From the NCBI GenBank assembly GCA_021810525.1, contig JAJZIP010000001.1, positions 1 to 64,000 of the forward strand: 64,000 bases of DNA, read 5' to 3'. Under the pieces are notes generated by a model. It was not told the DNA's origin and made no database searches. It saw only the letters and a list, made by a program, of their open reading frames with translations. Source of the DNA: Actinomycetes bacterium. GTDB lineage: Bacteria; Actinomycetota; Acidimicrobiia; Acidimicrobiales; Acidimicrobiaceae. Positions within the stretch are counted from its first letter, which is position 1, and every line of letters starts with the position of its first letter. The position numbers were made by a program, and so were the translations under genes. Below, piece after piece: positions 18,595 to 27,988 of the stretch.

Positions 18595-19760
18595 TGGGAC
18601 CGATACTAATGGAATCAAAAAATCTCAATGTCAACGGAGTAAATTTCCGTGTGCGCATAGATGGACCTGAGGGCTCTCCGTGGTTGCTGATGCTCAACTC
18701 GCTTTCTACTACCTACGAGATGTGGGACGAGCAGATCCCAAGCCTCACAGGACATTTTCGCGTACTTCGATACGATCAGAGGGGCCATGGTGGCACCGAT
18801 ACTCCCGATGGACCGTACTCCATCGATGATCTGGGCAGGGATGCACTTGCGCTTTTAGATGCGGTCGGAGCAGACAGGGCATCATTCTGCGGCCTCTCTC
18901 TTGGAGGCATGATCTCGATGTGGGTAGCGGCTAACGCACCCGAGCGTGTCGAAAAGCTAGCGATTGCATGCACCTCTGCAAATTTCGCGCCACGCGAGTT
19001 TTGGGACGATCGTGCTGCCTCAGTGCGGGCCAACGGTGTCTCCGGTCTTTACGAGAGCCTGCTGGAGCGCTGGTTCACAGCCGAAATCGACTCAAGAAAC
19101 CCTCGGGCAAAGGGGCTCATCAAATCAATGCTGAACTCCTGTGATCCCCAGGGATATGCCCTTTTATGTGAAGCTCTTGGGAGGGCGGACATTCGTGGAG
19201 AATTATCTAAGATATCCGCTCCGACCCTAGTTGTGGCAGGAGCACTGGATCCAGCCTCGCCACCTTCAATCGCCTTCTCTATTTTTGATTCGATTCAAAG
19301 TGCGTCCCTTGTTGTGATACCCAATGCATCACATCTTGCAAATCTCGAGCAGCCGGATCTCTTCATCGATGCCGTTATCGAGCATCTCGTGGGCTCTTCG
19401 AAGACTCGAGGGATGAGGGTTAGGACGGAGGTCTTGGGGAGCCGGCATGTCGCAGAGGCCAATGCGAGGAAAACCGAGTTCACTGCTCCATTTCAGGATT
19501 TCATATCTCGATATGCATGGGGAGAGATATGGACGAGGCCGGGACTTGACCGTCGGTCGAAGAGCATCGTGACGTTGGCGATTCTCGTATCGCTAGGACA
19601 CCTCAACGAGCTGTCTTTTCACATTCCTGCCGCCCTGCGAAACGGTCTGACTCGTGAGGAGATAATGGAGGTTTTGATTCAGTGTGGCGTCTACGCGGGA
19701 GTACCTGCAGCAAATTCCGCATTCGCAAAGGCAAACGAGATACTTGAATCGCTTGAGTAA
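18594..19760 (+). CDS. pcaL: Fused 3-oxoadipate enol-lactonase / 4-carboxymuconolactone decarboxylase (PcaL)
   Basis: Two-domain protein of 388 residues. The first ~260 residues are an alpha/beta hydrolase (PcaD): nucleophile S102 in CGLSLGGM, acid in GALDPASPP and histidine in PNASHLANLEQP. The rest is a carboxymuconolactone decarboxylase domain (PcaC), including EIWTRPGLDRRSKSIVTLAILV and HIPAALRNGLTREEI. It therefore decarboxylates 4-carboxymuconolactone and hydrolyses the resulting enol-lactone to 3-oxoadipate. This fusion is known from Rhodococcus and Streptomyces. The ATG at 18594 overlaps the pcaB TGA; an in-frame ATG at 18609 is an alternative. Confidence 0.93.
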   Translation: MGPILMESKNLNVNGVNFRVRIDGPEGSPWLLMLNSLSTTYEMWDEQIPSLTGHFRVLRYDQRGHGGTDTPDGPYSIDDLGRDALALLDAVGADRASFCGLSLGGMISMWVAANAPERVEKLAIACTSANFAPREFWDDRAASVRANGVSGLYESLLERWFTAEIDSRNPRAKGLIKSMLNSCDPQGYALLCEALGRADIRGELSKISAPTLVVAGALDPASPPSIAFSIFDSIQSASLVVIPNASHLANLEQPDLFIDAVIEHLVGSSKTRGMRVRTEVLGSRHVAEANARKTEFTAPFQDFISRYAWGEIWTRPGLDRRSKSIVTLAILVSLGHLNELSFHIPAALRNGLTREEIMEVLIQCGVYAGVPAANSAFAKANEILESLE

Positions 19761-19789
19761 AAAACCAGTCAAATAGGAGGTTATGTCAG

Positions 19790-20539
19790 ATGAGTCCCGA
19801 AACAAAGCACTTGGAGTATTATTCGGAGCGGGAAAAGATCGCTCTGGCCTGTCGCATTATGGCGATGGAAGGGATCGTCGAAGCCACGCTGGGCCACATT
19901 TCAATGCGAGTCGGTGAGGATCTCATGCTCATTCGAAGTCGCGGGCCGCAGGACGCTGGGCTGTTCTTTGCGACTCCAGAGGAAATCTGCCTCTTCGATT
20001 TCTCGGGCAATCCCAAAGAGGCGGACCGCGGATTCACCAAGCCGGTCGAGTTGGCACTCCATGGAGAGACTCTGAGAAAGCGGCCCGAGGTCAACGCTGT
20101 TCTCCATGCACATCCGCCTGCCGTGCTCGTATCGGCGCTTTCCAATCTTGAACTGATCCCCTGCTTTGGAGCGTTCAACATTCCCGCCGCTCAACTTGCT
20201 GCAAGCGGCATACCAGTGTTTCCACGTTCGGTCCTGATCTCCAACCCGCAGGTCGCGCTTGACATGCTCGACTCACTTGGGGATCACAAGGCCTGCGTGC
20301 TCAAAGGACACGGAATCACCGTCGTAGGCGGGACCGTGGAACAGGCCTTGGTTCGTGCATTGAATTTGAACATCATTGCAAAGATTACTTTGGAGGTCGC
20401 TCAAGCGGGCGGTAAGACCGAGCCTATCCCCCAGCAGGACTTGGAACTTCTTCCCGATTTGGGAGAAAGTTTCAACGATCTTGGCGGCTGGCGCTACTAC
20501 CTGGCGAAGCTTCGTCGGGCCGGATTCGACAAATGGTAG
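19790..20539 (+). CDS. Class II aldolase/adducin-family protein, possible dihydroxyphthalate-type decarboxylase (copy 1)
   Basis: A 249-residue zinc-dependent class II aldolase-fold protein. Likely metal ligands are in the histidine cluster VLHAHPPAV and in KGHGITVVG; an ELALHGE glutamate is a candidate acid/base. The family covers sugar-phosphate aldolases and epimerases but also the 3,4-dihydroxyphthalate 2-decarboxylase of Arthrobacter phthalate catabolism, which yields protocatechuate. The direct continuation from the pca operon favours such an aromatic decarboxylase; that is inference. GGAGG lies nine bases before the ATG. The gap to pcaL is 29 bp. The next gene is a close paralogue. Confidence 0.75.
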   Translation: MSPETKHLEYYSEREKIALACRIMAMEGIVEATLGHISMRVGEDLMLIRSRGPQDAGLFFATPEEICLFDFSGNPKEADRGFTKPVELALHGETLRKRPEVNAVLHAHPPAVLVSALSNLELIPCFGAFNIPAAQLAASGIPVFPRSVLISNPQVALDMLDSLGDHKACVLKGHGITVVGGTVEQALVRALNLNIIAKITLEVAQAGGKTEPIPQQDLELLPDLGESFNDLGGWRYYLAKLRRAGFDKW

Positions 20540-20611
20540 GCCTAAAGGGATGAGAAAAAAGTTCCGGAGAAAGTCTTCACACCAAGGCTTAACTACAGAA
20601 AGGCGCTACAA

Positions 20612-21355
20612 ATGAGTTCAGAGACCGAAGAGTTGAGCTATTACACCCAACGGCAGAAAATTGCTACCGCCTGTCGAATCATGGCGATGGAAGGAATAGT
20701 TCATGGGACCCTCGGCCACATATCCATGCGGATCAACGAGGAGCTGATGCTCCTAAGAGGTCGCGGAAAGGAAGACAGCGGGCTTTTCTTCACGACTCCC
20801 GAGGAGATCTGCCTTTTTGATTTTTCTGGTGAAAGGGCAGAGAGTAGCAGAGGTTACTCCGGACCCGTTGAGCTTCCTTTGCACGGAGAGACCTTGCGCG
20901 GCCGCGGTGACGTCAACGTGGTGATCCATGCTCACCCGCCAGCCGTACTGGCAGCGACCTTGGCGAATCTTGATCTGGTGCCCTGCTTCGGATCGTTCAA
21001 CATTCCTGCCAATCAGATCGCGTCGGAGGGGATTCCAATCTACCCTCGCTCGATCTTGATTTCGACAAGAGAGATCGCCGAGGATATGTTGGCGACTATG
21101 GGAAATCACCGTGCCTGCATTCTGAAGGGTCACGGAATCACCGTCGTGGGTCACTCGATAGAATCGGCGCTGCTTAGCGCCCTCAACGTGAATACTCTGG
21201 CACAGGTCGCCCTTGAAATTGCAAAGACCGGATCTCGAGCTACGCCAATTCCTCCCGAGGACCAGGCTTTGGTGCCGCAGCAGAGCAAGTTCAGTCCGGA
21301 TGCGGGATGGAAGTTCTACCAGGCCAAGCTCAGGCGCTACGGCTTCGACGCCTAG
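20612..21355 (+). CDS. Class II aldolase/adducin-family protein, possible dihydroxyphthalate-type decarboxylase (copy 2)
   Basis: Paralogue of the preceding gene, 247 residues, sharing near-identical blocks such as ACRIMAMEGIV, LGHISMR, TPEEICLFDFSG, HAHPPAVL and LKGHGITVVG. The candidate metal histidines are conserved in both, so neither copy looks dead. Divergence is concentrated around the ELPLHGETLRGRGD region and the C terminus. The two may form a heteromer or act on different isomers. AAAGG lies nine bases before the ATG; the gap to copy 1 is 72 bp. A hairpin follows the stop (21396-21417). Confidence 0.75.
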   Translation: MSSETEELSYYTQRQKIATACRIMAMEGIVHGTLGHISMRINEELMLLRGRGKEDSGLFFTTPEEICLFDFSGERAESSRGYSGPVELPLHGETLRGRGDVNVVIHAHPPAVLAATLANLDLVPCFGSFNIPANQIASEGIPIYPRSILISTREIAEDMLATMGNHRACILKGHGITVVGHSIESALLSALNVNTLAQVALEIAKTGSRATPIPPEDQALVPQQSKFSPDAGWKFYQAKLRRYGFDA

Positions 21356-21395
21356 AGGCCATTGTTTCCCGTGGAATAGACGATCTTCATGAGTT

Positions 21396-21417
21396 GCCGC
21401 TCAGGCAGGTGAGCGGC
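21396..21417. terminator. Inverted repeat between convergent genes
   Basis: Perfect arms GCCGCTCA (21396-21403) and TGAGCGGC (21410-21417) around a 6-base loop. It lies between the pca operon end and the convergent MFS gene and covers the MFS stop codon. No U-run follows on either strand, so termination is only a possibility. Confidence 0.35.
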
Positions 21418-22558
21418 TTCGCTGGAATACGCCCCTTGCAGCGAAGATCGGAAGGCCAAGCGCTCCACCCACCATTATGAGAGCCGCAGTCATTCCTAGT
21501 GGACCTAGTAACAGAGCGGTGAAGAATGGGGCAACCAGCAAAGCGCCGGCACGAAAGCTCCCAGCTATAGCTACCGCATCCCCCTTCTGCTGGGGCGAAA
21601 CGCCGTTAGCCGCCATCACCGGTCCCAGCGTTTGGAGCAGTCCTGCTCCGATGCCACCTACGGCCAGCAGCACCACAGTAGCCGGCACTGATTTTGCGGT
21701 AAGCCCGACAAGGGCGGTTCCTGCGGCTGCTGTCAATACTCCAACTGCAAACACCTTGATTTGCGTAAATCTCCTTAGCAAGCCCATGATTCCGGCACCA
21801 GCGATGCTAGCAGCATTTGCAACGGCTACCAGGACCCCTACCAAAAAGTAGCTTTCACCCACGGATCTGAGAACAACCGGAACGTAAGAGTTCAGTATGC
21901 CACGCCAAGAACCGGCTGTCAGGCCTGCCCAGGAGCCGATCCTGACCTCGTGCTGACTCCAGATCTCACGTTTGACCCTCTTGCCCTCTTTGGTAAACGG
22001 TGCTTCCTTTACTAGCAATAAAGCCGGAAAGGCTGCCAAAACCGCTATGACGCCAGCGATGAAGAGCGCCGTGGAGAGGGAGTATCGCGCCAGATATCCA
22101 GCCAGTATAGGACCTGCCAACAAACCAACGCTGGAGAGGAAGTTGACGGCCGCCATACGTCCCACAGAGGGTCCGTCTTGACGGACCACATGGGTCGTAG
22201 TTGCAGTCCAGAAGGTTCCTCGAGCAAGACCTTGGATCAGTTCCGAAGCCACGAATACCAATACATAAGCAGACCAGGCCACCAGCAGACCCGATATTGC
22301 CATGGCAAGGCAGGCGGAAGAGACGAGCACCTTATCGCTCACGTGTCTCATTGCAGATGCAGACGACATCCGCGAAACCAGCTGTGTAACGGCTGAGAGG
22401 GCTGTAAGTATCCCGATGTCTGGCTTCGAATAGCCCGCCGCCAGAGCTAATAGCGGGAGTAAAACCGCTTGAATTCCCATTGAAAGCGAGTACACCAATG
22501 CAGTGAAAGAAAGGATGCTGTTGTCTCGGCTGACCGATGTATACGTATTTCCTACCAC
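21401..22558 (-). CDS. Major facilitator superfamily transporter
   Basis: A 385-residue polytopic membrane protein with roughly twelve hydrophobic helices and a central charged loop (about residues 185-205, KEAPFTKEGKRVKREIW). The first cytoplasmic loop and motif-A region are weak (SRMSSASAMRHVSDK), so the subfamily cannot be named. It converges with the pca operon and could import or export an aromatic acid, but the sequence does not show the substrate. Start is GTG (22556-22558) without a strong ribosome site. No regulator gene is adjacent. Confidence 0.8.
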   Translation of the reverse strand: MVGNTYTSVSRDNSILSFTALVYSLSMGIQAVLLPLLALAAGYSKPDIGILTALSAVTQLVSRMSSASAMRHVSDKVLVSSACLAMAISGLLVAWSAYVLVFVASELIQGLARGTFWTATTTHVVRQDGPSVGRMAAVNFLSSVGLLAGPILAGYLARYSLSTALFIAGVIAVLAAFPALLLVKEAPFTKEGKRVKREIWSQHEVRIGSWAGLTAGSWRGILNSYVPVVLRSVGESYFLVGVLVAVANAASIAGAGIMGLLRRFTQIKVFAVGVLTAAAGTALVGLTAKSVPATVVLLAVGGIGAGLLQTLGPVMAANGVSPQQKGDAVAIAGSFRAGALLVAPFFTALLLGPLGMTAALIMVGGALGLPIFAARGVFQRSRSPA

Positions 22559-23748
22559 AATGTTTAGTCTCTCTGCATATTCTTCTGTATGTCCAATTTG
22601 GCGGTTTGTGTCTTCGTCAATACCTATCTCAACGTGCCCAAAAGGCTCTAGCGATCACCGCGGAGTTCGACTCGGATTTTCAATCTGGCAATCCGGCACC
22701 CCCGCTGCTGCTGCTGCTGTTCTTCGCGCTTCGTCTGTAGGGTGATCGCGCCGTCTGTGTAACAGCTCAAATCCCTTTGACGAAGATACTTGGTCTTAGC
22801 GCCAATGGCCAACTTCGTTTCAATTGCCCTTGGCTAAAGATGCCAACCGTGTCTTTAAGTGAAGGACTCAGTTGGCGACTCCGGATCCACGAGCAACTGA
22901 CCTGCCATGAGCCAACGCGCCTTGGCGCGAAAAACCACGGACAAGTCAACCCTTTATTGGTGTTCGATATCTGGACCTCCGCTCCTGTCAACAACTGCAA
23001 CGAACTATAAGGCGCCCTCGCACGCTGCACTTTGCCGACACGCTAAAACAGTTCTTTTGAAGATACAATAAAATTTCAGCACTGAGACCATCCGCAAGCT
23101 ATCACCACTTGGAAAACCCCATATCGGACACCGTTCGAAGTTCAGAGTGCGCTATCGGCATCGTTTAGCGAATATGCGTGAGTACATATGGCTTCCAACG
23201 GTACCGGCTCGACGCTGAACACTTCAGCATCGGCTCAACAGAACTGGGATCATGGCCACGCACGCCTCGCGAAGTTGCTGACTTCTTTAGTACTTCGTTC
23301 GCCAGACAGCTTATCGCACCGCTGTCCACCTTGGAGGCTGCAACCATAACATCGCCCTCAGTTTTCACGATCACCGAGGCTAGAACAGACAGATCTGCAA
23401 GAGAGCATCTCCCGATGGTTCCACCAAGACATTTACAAACTGCCTAATGCGCAACGGACCCGAAGGCCGGTACAGCTGGTACAGCTGGTGGAAGGGACCG
23501 ACCTGTGGTTTTGTCCACCACCGGAATCCCCCAGAGGCAAGCACTTGCCAATTCATGCCAGCAAACCGACCCAAACCAAGTCATTCTCCGGCTCATCTGT
23601 GCCAGACCCCGTGGTCGTGGTCGCATGACGCAAGCATTTGCAGCCAACCCCACACTTCGCAGATGGCTCAGCAGGCCCGTTCGAAACAGCGGGAGATCCA
23701 CTACTCTAACTGATGCGTGTATCAAAGAGAGCGGTCTTTGGTCCTACG
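22559..23748. other. About 1.2 kb without a recognisable gene
   Basis: Short open frames occur on both strands but none has a family motif, a good ribosome site and protein-like composition together. A trinucleotide tract, (GCT)5-like, lies near 22700-22717, and a 9-bp tandem direct repeat (GGTACAGCT twice) near 23470. The region may be decayed sequence upstream of the MFS gene; I found no transposase motif or terminal repeat to prove it. Confidence 0.45.
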
Positions 23749-23973
23749 CTATTTCGACCGCACGGGCTGGTACGCCGATTCCTTCAGCCGGTCGGGGTCC
23801 ACGAATGTTTCGAATTGGCGGTGCGAGGTTCTCGTGAAAGCCTCGAGCTCCAGTGCGTCAAGTTCAACCTCCGATCCGGATCGGAGATCCCTGATCTTTA
23901 GCATTTGATTGCAGGCCGCTTCGTCGATAGTGATCTCCACCGAAGCAAATTCGTTTTTTATGATCGCATTCAT
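23749..23973 (-). CDS. Small conserved-looking protein of unknown function
   Basis: A 74-residue frame starting at the ATG 23973, with GAGGGAG six bases upstream, one of the better ribosome sites in this area. The protein begins MNAIIKNEFASVEITI and has the pattern NEFASV...L-IRDLRSGSEVELDALELEAFT. This recalls the small (~70-80 residue) actinobacterial proteins often labelled dihydrodiol dehydrogenase, which start with NEFASV and end with an LDPLELE-like segment; their true role is unknown and the label is probably wrong. It lies 274 bp downstream of the HyuB-like gene on the same strand. The first ten codons of the longer frame are probably not translated. Confidence 0.55.
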   Translation of the reverse strand: MNAIIKNEFASVEITIDEAACNQMLKIRDLRSGSEVELDALELEAFTRTSHRQFETFVDPDRLKESAYQPVRSK

Positions 23974-24247
23974 TGCGGCTCCCTCTTTGGAGAATTGACG
24001 CAAAATCCATCGGTCGATGTATCAAGTTGGCGTGGGGTGCTCGCCGCTCTTCTTTGTGCAAACGCCTCTGGTTTGAAACCTCAAATGGCCTACTTGCGGG
24101 AGGTGAAATCATCCCCGAAATCGCTCGCGTCTTGGGCCAATCTGAATCACTAAATCTCCGGGTAAAGCAGCAATCGCTAGTCTTGCCTATACCGGGACAA
24201 CTGTAGTCGGTCGACAAGAAGGTGTTGCAAGCCTCGCCATGATGGCG

Positions 24248-25981
24248 TCAGCCAACCGAGACGCCGTAGATCTCCTGCGCACGCTTGGGAGAGAGCAGTC
24301 CTTCCTCGATGTCGGCTAGAACGGCTTCTTTGTCACGCAGCTCGGGAGGACCAAAACCGGCACCGCCCATTCCTCTCACGTAGACCACGTCACCAGCGTT
24401 AATGTAGAGCCCCAGAGCGGAGGGCTGTTGGCTCAACACCTCCTCCGTCCCGGTCAGCTCATCGTATAATGGCACCTCGGCATGAAGCCGCTCCAGGATG
24501 TCGGTTCCTCGCTTTATCACGATTTGAGAGGAACTCCCCTCCTGCCCGCCAGCAAAGCCGTTGGAGCCTACGTCGCGTCCAATGTAGAAGCTCAGGTCGT
24601 TTGCGGTATCAACACCGTAAAGGCATCGAGACCAGTACCCTGCTCTCCCCCCTCGGTACTGTCCTGCACCTTCAGAGTCGGCAAGGAGGCCTCGGGAAAG
24701 GTAGAGGATCGGATAGCGGTACTCGTATGATTCGATACTCGGCAAAGCCGTGTTAGTCGAGCCAGCGATGTTAGAGACGTCAATACCATCGCTATTCGCC
24801 CTTGCACCCCCACCATGCAAAGAGGCATCACCTCTCACCGTGTACCACCTTCCGAGGGGATCGGTGCCGGACCACTGAACGTCTGTAAACCCCCACCCCC
24901 ACTCCGCCATAGCATAGTTCTGTCTTGAAGTTGCCATGAGTGCTTGGGTGAGCAGGGCCATGGTGATTCCTTGCATTCGCCATCCCGTTATGGTGGAGGC
25001 TCCCGAGCATGGTGCTGGTGGATTGCAGTTGACTACGGTTCCACTTGGAATCTGTACGTCTACGACCTTGAAAGTGCCGGCATTTACTGTCAGGTCCGGG
25101 AAGAGCTGGCAGGCAAGGATGTTGTGAAGGTTCGCAACGGCGCATGGTAATGCGCAGTTGATGAAGGTCTTGGCTTCGGGATCTGTGCCTTCGAAGTCGA
25201 ATACAAGGCCATCATCGTTGACCGTAAGTTTTGCTCTGATGGTGTACGTCTGGTCGTAGTCAAGGTATTCGATTGCCTCATATTCGCCGTGTTTGAGGAC
25301 TGAGGTCCTTTCTCGAGCCTGTGCTTCGGCCAACTCTATAGAACTTTCGAAGGTCTGCTTCAGCGCCTCCGTTCCGTAGCGCTCCACAAGAGCCAAGATC
25401 TTTTCGGCGGCAGCGAAGTTTGCGGAAATCTGTGCTTTCAGGTCGAGTGACTGATATCGCGGCATCCTGACATTGTCAAGAAATAGGTTGAAGATGTCAT
25501 CGCGAATTTTTCCGTTTTCGACGATCCGGGTGGGTTTGAAAATAATTCCCTCTTGGTGCCAGTCGGTGGCGAGTGGAGCACGGCCAGGGGTCATGGCGCC
25601 TACATCGACGTGGTGTGTCGCATTGCCAACCCAGGCCACGAGTTCTCCGTTGTGATGGATTGGCATCATAACGGCCAGGTCGAGAATGTGCAGCGCGCCT
25701 GAGTGGGGGTCGTTGACCAGGTACATATCCCCAGGCCTGATATCATTTGTGAAGCGACTCATGCAGCTCTGAAGCATATATGAGAGGGTCGTGCCATGCC
25801 TAGGCATCCAGGTTGAGTAGACGACGGTGCGGCCACCCGCATCTGAGACGTTGAAGCCGAGGTCGCGACCTTCCACGACTCCCGGGCTCACGGCACAGCG
25901 CTGAAGGACCAGCCCGCCCTCATATCCAATTTGCAGCAATCTATTAGAGATGATCTCGGTAAGAATCGGATCGATCTTCAT
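24248..25981 (-). CDS. Hydantoinase B / acetone-carboxylase alpha-type subunit (HyuB family), orphan
   Basis: A 577-residue HyuB-family protein from the ATG at 25981, which gives the typical start KIDPILTEIISNRL. Family segments include VNDPHSGALHILDL, THHVDVGAMTPG and GGGARANSDG. HyuB proteins work with an ATP-using HyuA subunit in 5-oxoprolinase, N-methylhydantoinase, acetone carboxylase and acetophenone carboxylase. No HyuA gene is present anywhere in the window, so this is either an orphan that pairs with a distant subunit or acts alone. The frame is open to a GTG at 26057-26059, which would add 26 residues. It diverges from a FadR-type regulator. Confidence 0.82.
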   Translation of the reverse strand: MKIDPILTEIISNRLLQIGYEGGLVLQRCAVSPGVVEGRDLGFNVSDAGGRTVVYSTWMPRHGTTLSYMLQSCMSRFTNDIRPGDMYLVNDPHSGALHILDLAVMMPIHHNGELVAWVGNATHHVDVGAMTPGRAPLATDWHQEGIIFKPTRIVENGKIRDDIFNLFLDNVRMPRYQSLDLKAQISANFAAAEKILALVERYGTEALKQTFESSIELAEAQARERTSVLKHGEYEAIEYLDYDQTYTIRAKLTVNDDGLVFDFEGTDPEAKTFINCALPCAVANLHNILACQLFPDLTVNAGTFKVVDVQIPSGTVVNCNPPAPCSGASTITGWRMQGITMALLTQALMATSRQNYAMAEWGWGFTDVQWSGTDPLGRWYTVRGDASLHGGGARANSDGIDVSNIAGSTNTALPSIESYEYRYPILYLSRGLLADSEGAGQYRGGRAGYWSRCLYGVDTANDLSFYIGRDVGSNGFAGGQEGSSSQIVIKRGTDILERLHAEVPLYDELTGTEEVLSQQPSALGLYINAGDVVYVRGMGGAGFGPPELRDKEAVLADIEEGLLSPKRAQEIYGVSVG

Positions 25982-26399
25982 CCCCTTCGCAACTCCTTGA
26001 TCTGGTTTCGCAACTTGCGTTGGCAATGGCTTGAAAAGTGATGATTTCGAAGATAGCACGTTTACGTGGATTACTTGAGATTTCCTGGTCGGTTCCTCGG
26101 GACGGACCCGGTGTCCGGTTCGTTATTCATCCCACTTTGTGAATCGCGCAAACGGAAAAGAAGTTTGGATTCGGATTGGTTGTCGGGAAAGTTAATTGTG
26201 CGAAGGTGAAACATGGTAGTTTTAGGTGTGTCAGGTGTGAGCCTTGAAGGGGCCCTTCTGGGCAGTTTTTGCTAGCTGATTTGGAGGCAGAGCATCCATA
26301 ACGGAGCACGGTTTTTCGAGAGCCGGTTTTTCCACGGCACGCGTTTGCAGGCGTATTCAACTAAGGTATCTGAAATGAACGTACTGGAGGACCCAGAGA
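25982..26399. promoter_or_regulatory. Divergent region between hyuB-like gene and fadR-type gene
   Basis: About 420 bp separating two divergent genes. A near-palindromic GAAGGGGCCCTTC lies near 26249-26261. This region should contain both promoters and, by analogy with other GntR/FadR genes, the regulator's own operator. I could not assign -35/-10 boxes with confidence. Confidence 0.35.
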
Positions 26400-27161
26400 G
26401 TGGCTAGTAATCCGACTCCGGCGCGCCGTACTACCGATGTTGGACAAGATCTGTTCAGTCCTGTCACGTCTGCAAGAATCTCGGCAACCATAGTCAATCA
26501 GATACGAGCTCTGATCCATCAAGGACAGCTCGCTCCGGGTGACAGACTTCCGTCAGAACGAGAGCTTTGTGCATCTTTCGGTGTGAGCAGGATCACCATC
26601 AGAGATGCGTTGCGGGTACTGGAATCTTCAGGGCTGATAGAAATTCGCGTTGGAGCCCACGGTGGCGCATATGTAACCGCTCCAACAAGCAGCAATATTA
26701 TCTCTGGGATCACCGACATGTTAGCGATGTCGTCGCTCTCGGCCGCAGAGATTACAGAAGCGAGAATCATCTTCGAGTTGGGAATAATTGAACTTGTTTG
26801 TGAAAGGGCCAAAGAGGAAGACTTCGAGGCACTGGAGGAGATACTCGAACGGTCACGCGCATCCCTTGAAGCGAGCAGTTACAACACAGATCTCTCGGCC
26901 GAATTTCACATTGCCCTGGCAAAAAGTGCTCACAACAGGACGCTAAATCTTATCGTCGAGTCGTTTCAAGGCCCGCTTCGGTATTCGTTGCTTGAAGCAA
27001 AGCAGGCGGCTCCGAACATGGGAGATCCCGGCGTTTCGGAGCATCACGAGCTCCTCAAAGCATTGCGCGATCGCGATCCGGTCGCGGCCAGAGATATTTT
27101 GTACAGGCACCTAAGTCGCACCTATCATCGCTTGGCTAAAGAGGAACTTCCAAAGTCCTGA
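26400..27161 (+). CDS. GntR-family regulator, FadR (FCD) subfamily, copy 1
   Basis: DNA-binding regulator of 253 residues. The N-terminal winged helix is clear: [40 protein letters not shown] (residues about 38-80). The C-terminal FCD domain has [13 protein letters not shown] and the paired histidines in [10 protein letters not shown] and [11 protein letters not shown], typical of the metal-binding ligand pocket. Such regulators usually sense a carboxylic acid. The start is GTG with GGAGGA about nine bases upstream. It diverges from the HyuB-like gene and is clearly paralogous to the regulator at 49.8-50.6 kb. Confidence 0.87.
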   Translation: MASNPTPARRTTDVGQDLFSPVTSARISATIVNQIRALIHQGQLAPGDRLPSERELCASFGVSRITIRDALRVLESSGLIEIRVGAHGGAYVTAPTSSNIISGITDMLAMSSLSAAEITEARIIFELGIIELVCERAKEEDFEALEEILERSRASLEASSYNTDLSAEFHIALAKSAHNRTLNLIVESFQGPLRYSLLEAKQAAPNMGDPGVSEHHELLKALRDRDPVAARDILYRHLSRTYHRLAKEELPKS

Positions 27162-27286
27162 ACTCCTAGAGATCTTGAGTTTCTGGTATCAAGCGCATTA
27201 CCTTCTACCATTTGTCTGGCTTTAGACGGCGAAAGCGATGCTAGTGTACGCGGTTTTAGTGAGGCCAATCTTGTATGTAGCGCTTG

Positions 27287-27988
27287 TCACGGCTTTTTGG
27301 CCAAGATGAGGAACGTGTAATATGCCTGCCAAGCCGTTTCAATATCTGTGATACCTGCTGCGCCAAGGGCTGCGACATGATCTGACAGTTCGGGGGCAGA
27401 CCTGCTGTGTCTATGCCCGGATTCCCCCTCATCCGACTCTTTCCGGGGCAGGAACTCCTTTCTGGCGGCCCTGAAAAGCTGGTCCCATCGCTGACCAAGG
27501 TAGATGTGATCAAGATTGACTATCCACCCACCAGGGCGAAGAAGATTCGCTATGTCGGAGTAGAACCGGTACAGCTCTCCTGGTGTGAGGTGGTGCGTTG
27601 CACGGGAGGTCAGTACCACGTCTAGATCTGTAGGCAGGTTCAGAGAGGAGATATTATACATGTCCCCTGTCACCCAAGAAATCCTAGAACCATATGTTGC
27701 GAGCACACCCTCGGCGGATACTTTCATCGTCTCAGATGCATCATGCCATATACCGATAGAGCTGGGAAACATTTCCAGAAACACCTTGAGGAACGTGCCA
27801 GGGCCGGAAGCGATGTCGAGGACGTGGGAGACCGCCCCATCTCGAGACACAATTGAGGCGGCAATTCTCCTTGGAAGATCCAGTATCTCTCCCTGAGTAT
27901 CTGCGTTCAGCCAACCCGCCGCTTCATCTTCACTCCATATCCGTTCCACCAATCCCCCCTTTGACGCCGTGACAAACATCCGCTTCAT
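27287..27988 (-). CDS. SAM-dependent class I methyltransferase
   Basis: A 233-residue Rossmann-fold methyltransferase. Motif I is VLDIASGPGTFLKVF (around residue 57), the acidic post-I position is in GIWHDASETM, and the later motif is LLRPGGWIVNLDH. Substrate unknown. A small SGHRHSRSAPELSDH stretch near the C terminus is the likely variable substrate cap. ATG start without a strong ribosome site. It lies between the FadR-type regulator (convergent) and the bicupin gene (divergent); no functional link can be read. Confidence 0.8.
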   Translation of the reverse strand: MKRMFVTASKGGLVERIWSEDEAAGWLNADTQGEILDLPRRIAASIVSRDGAVSHVLDIASGPGTFLKVFLEMFPSSIGIWHDASETMKVSAEGVLATYGSRISWVTGDMYNISSLNLPTDLDVVLTSRATHHLTPGELYRFYSDIANLLRPGGWIVNLDHIYLGQRWDQLFRAARKEFLPRKESDEGESGHRHSRSAPELSDHVAALGAAGITDIETAWQAYYTFLILAKKP

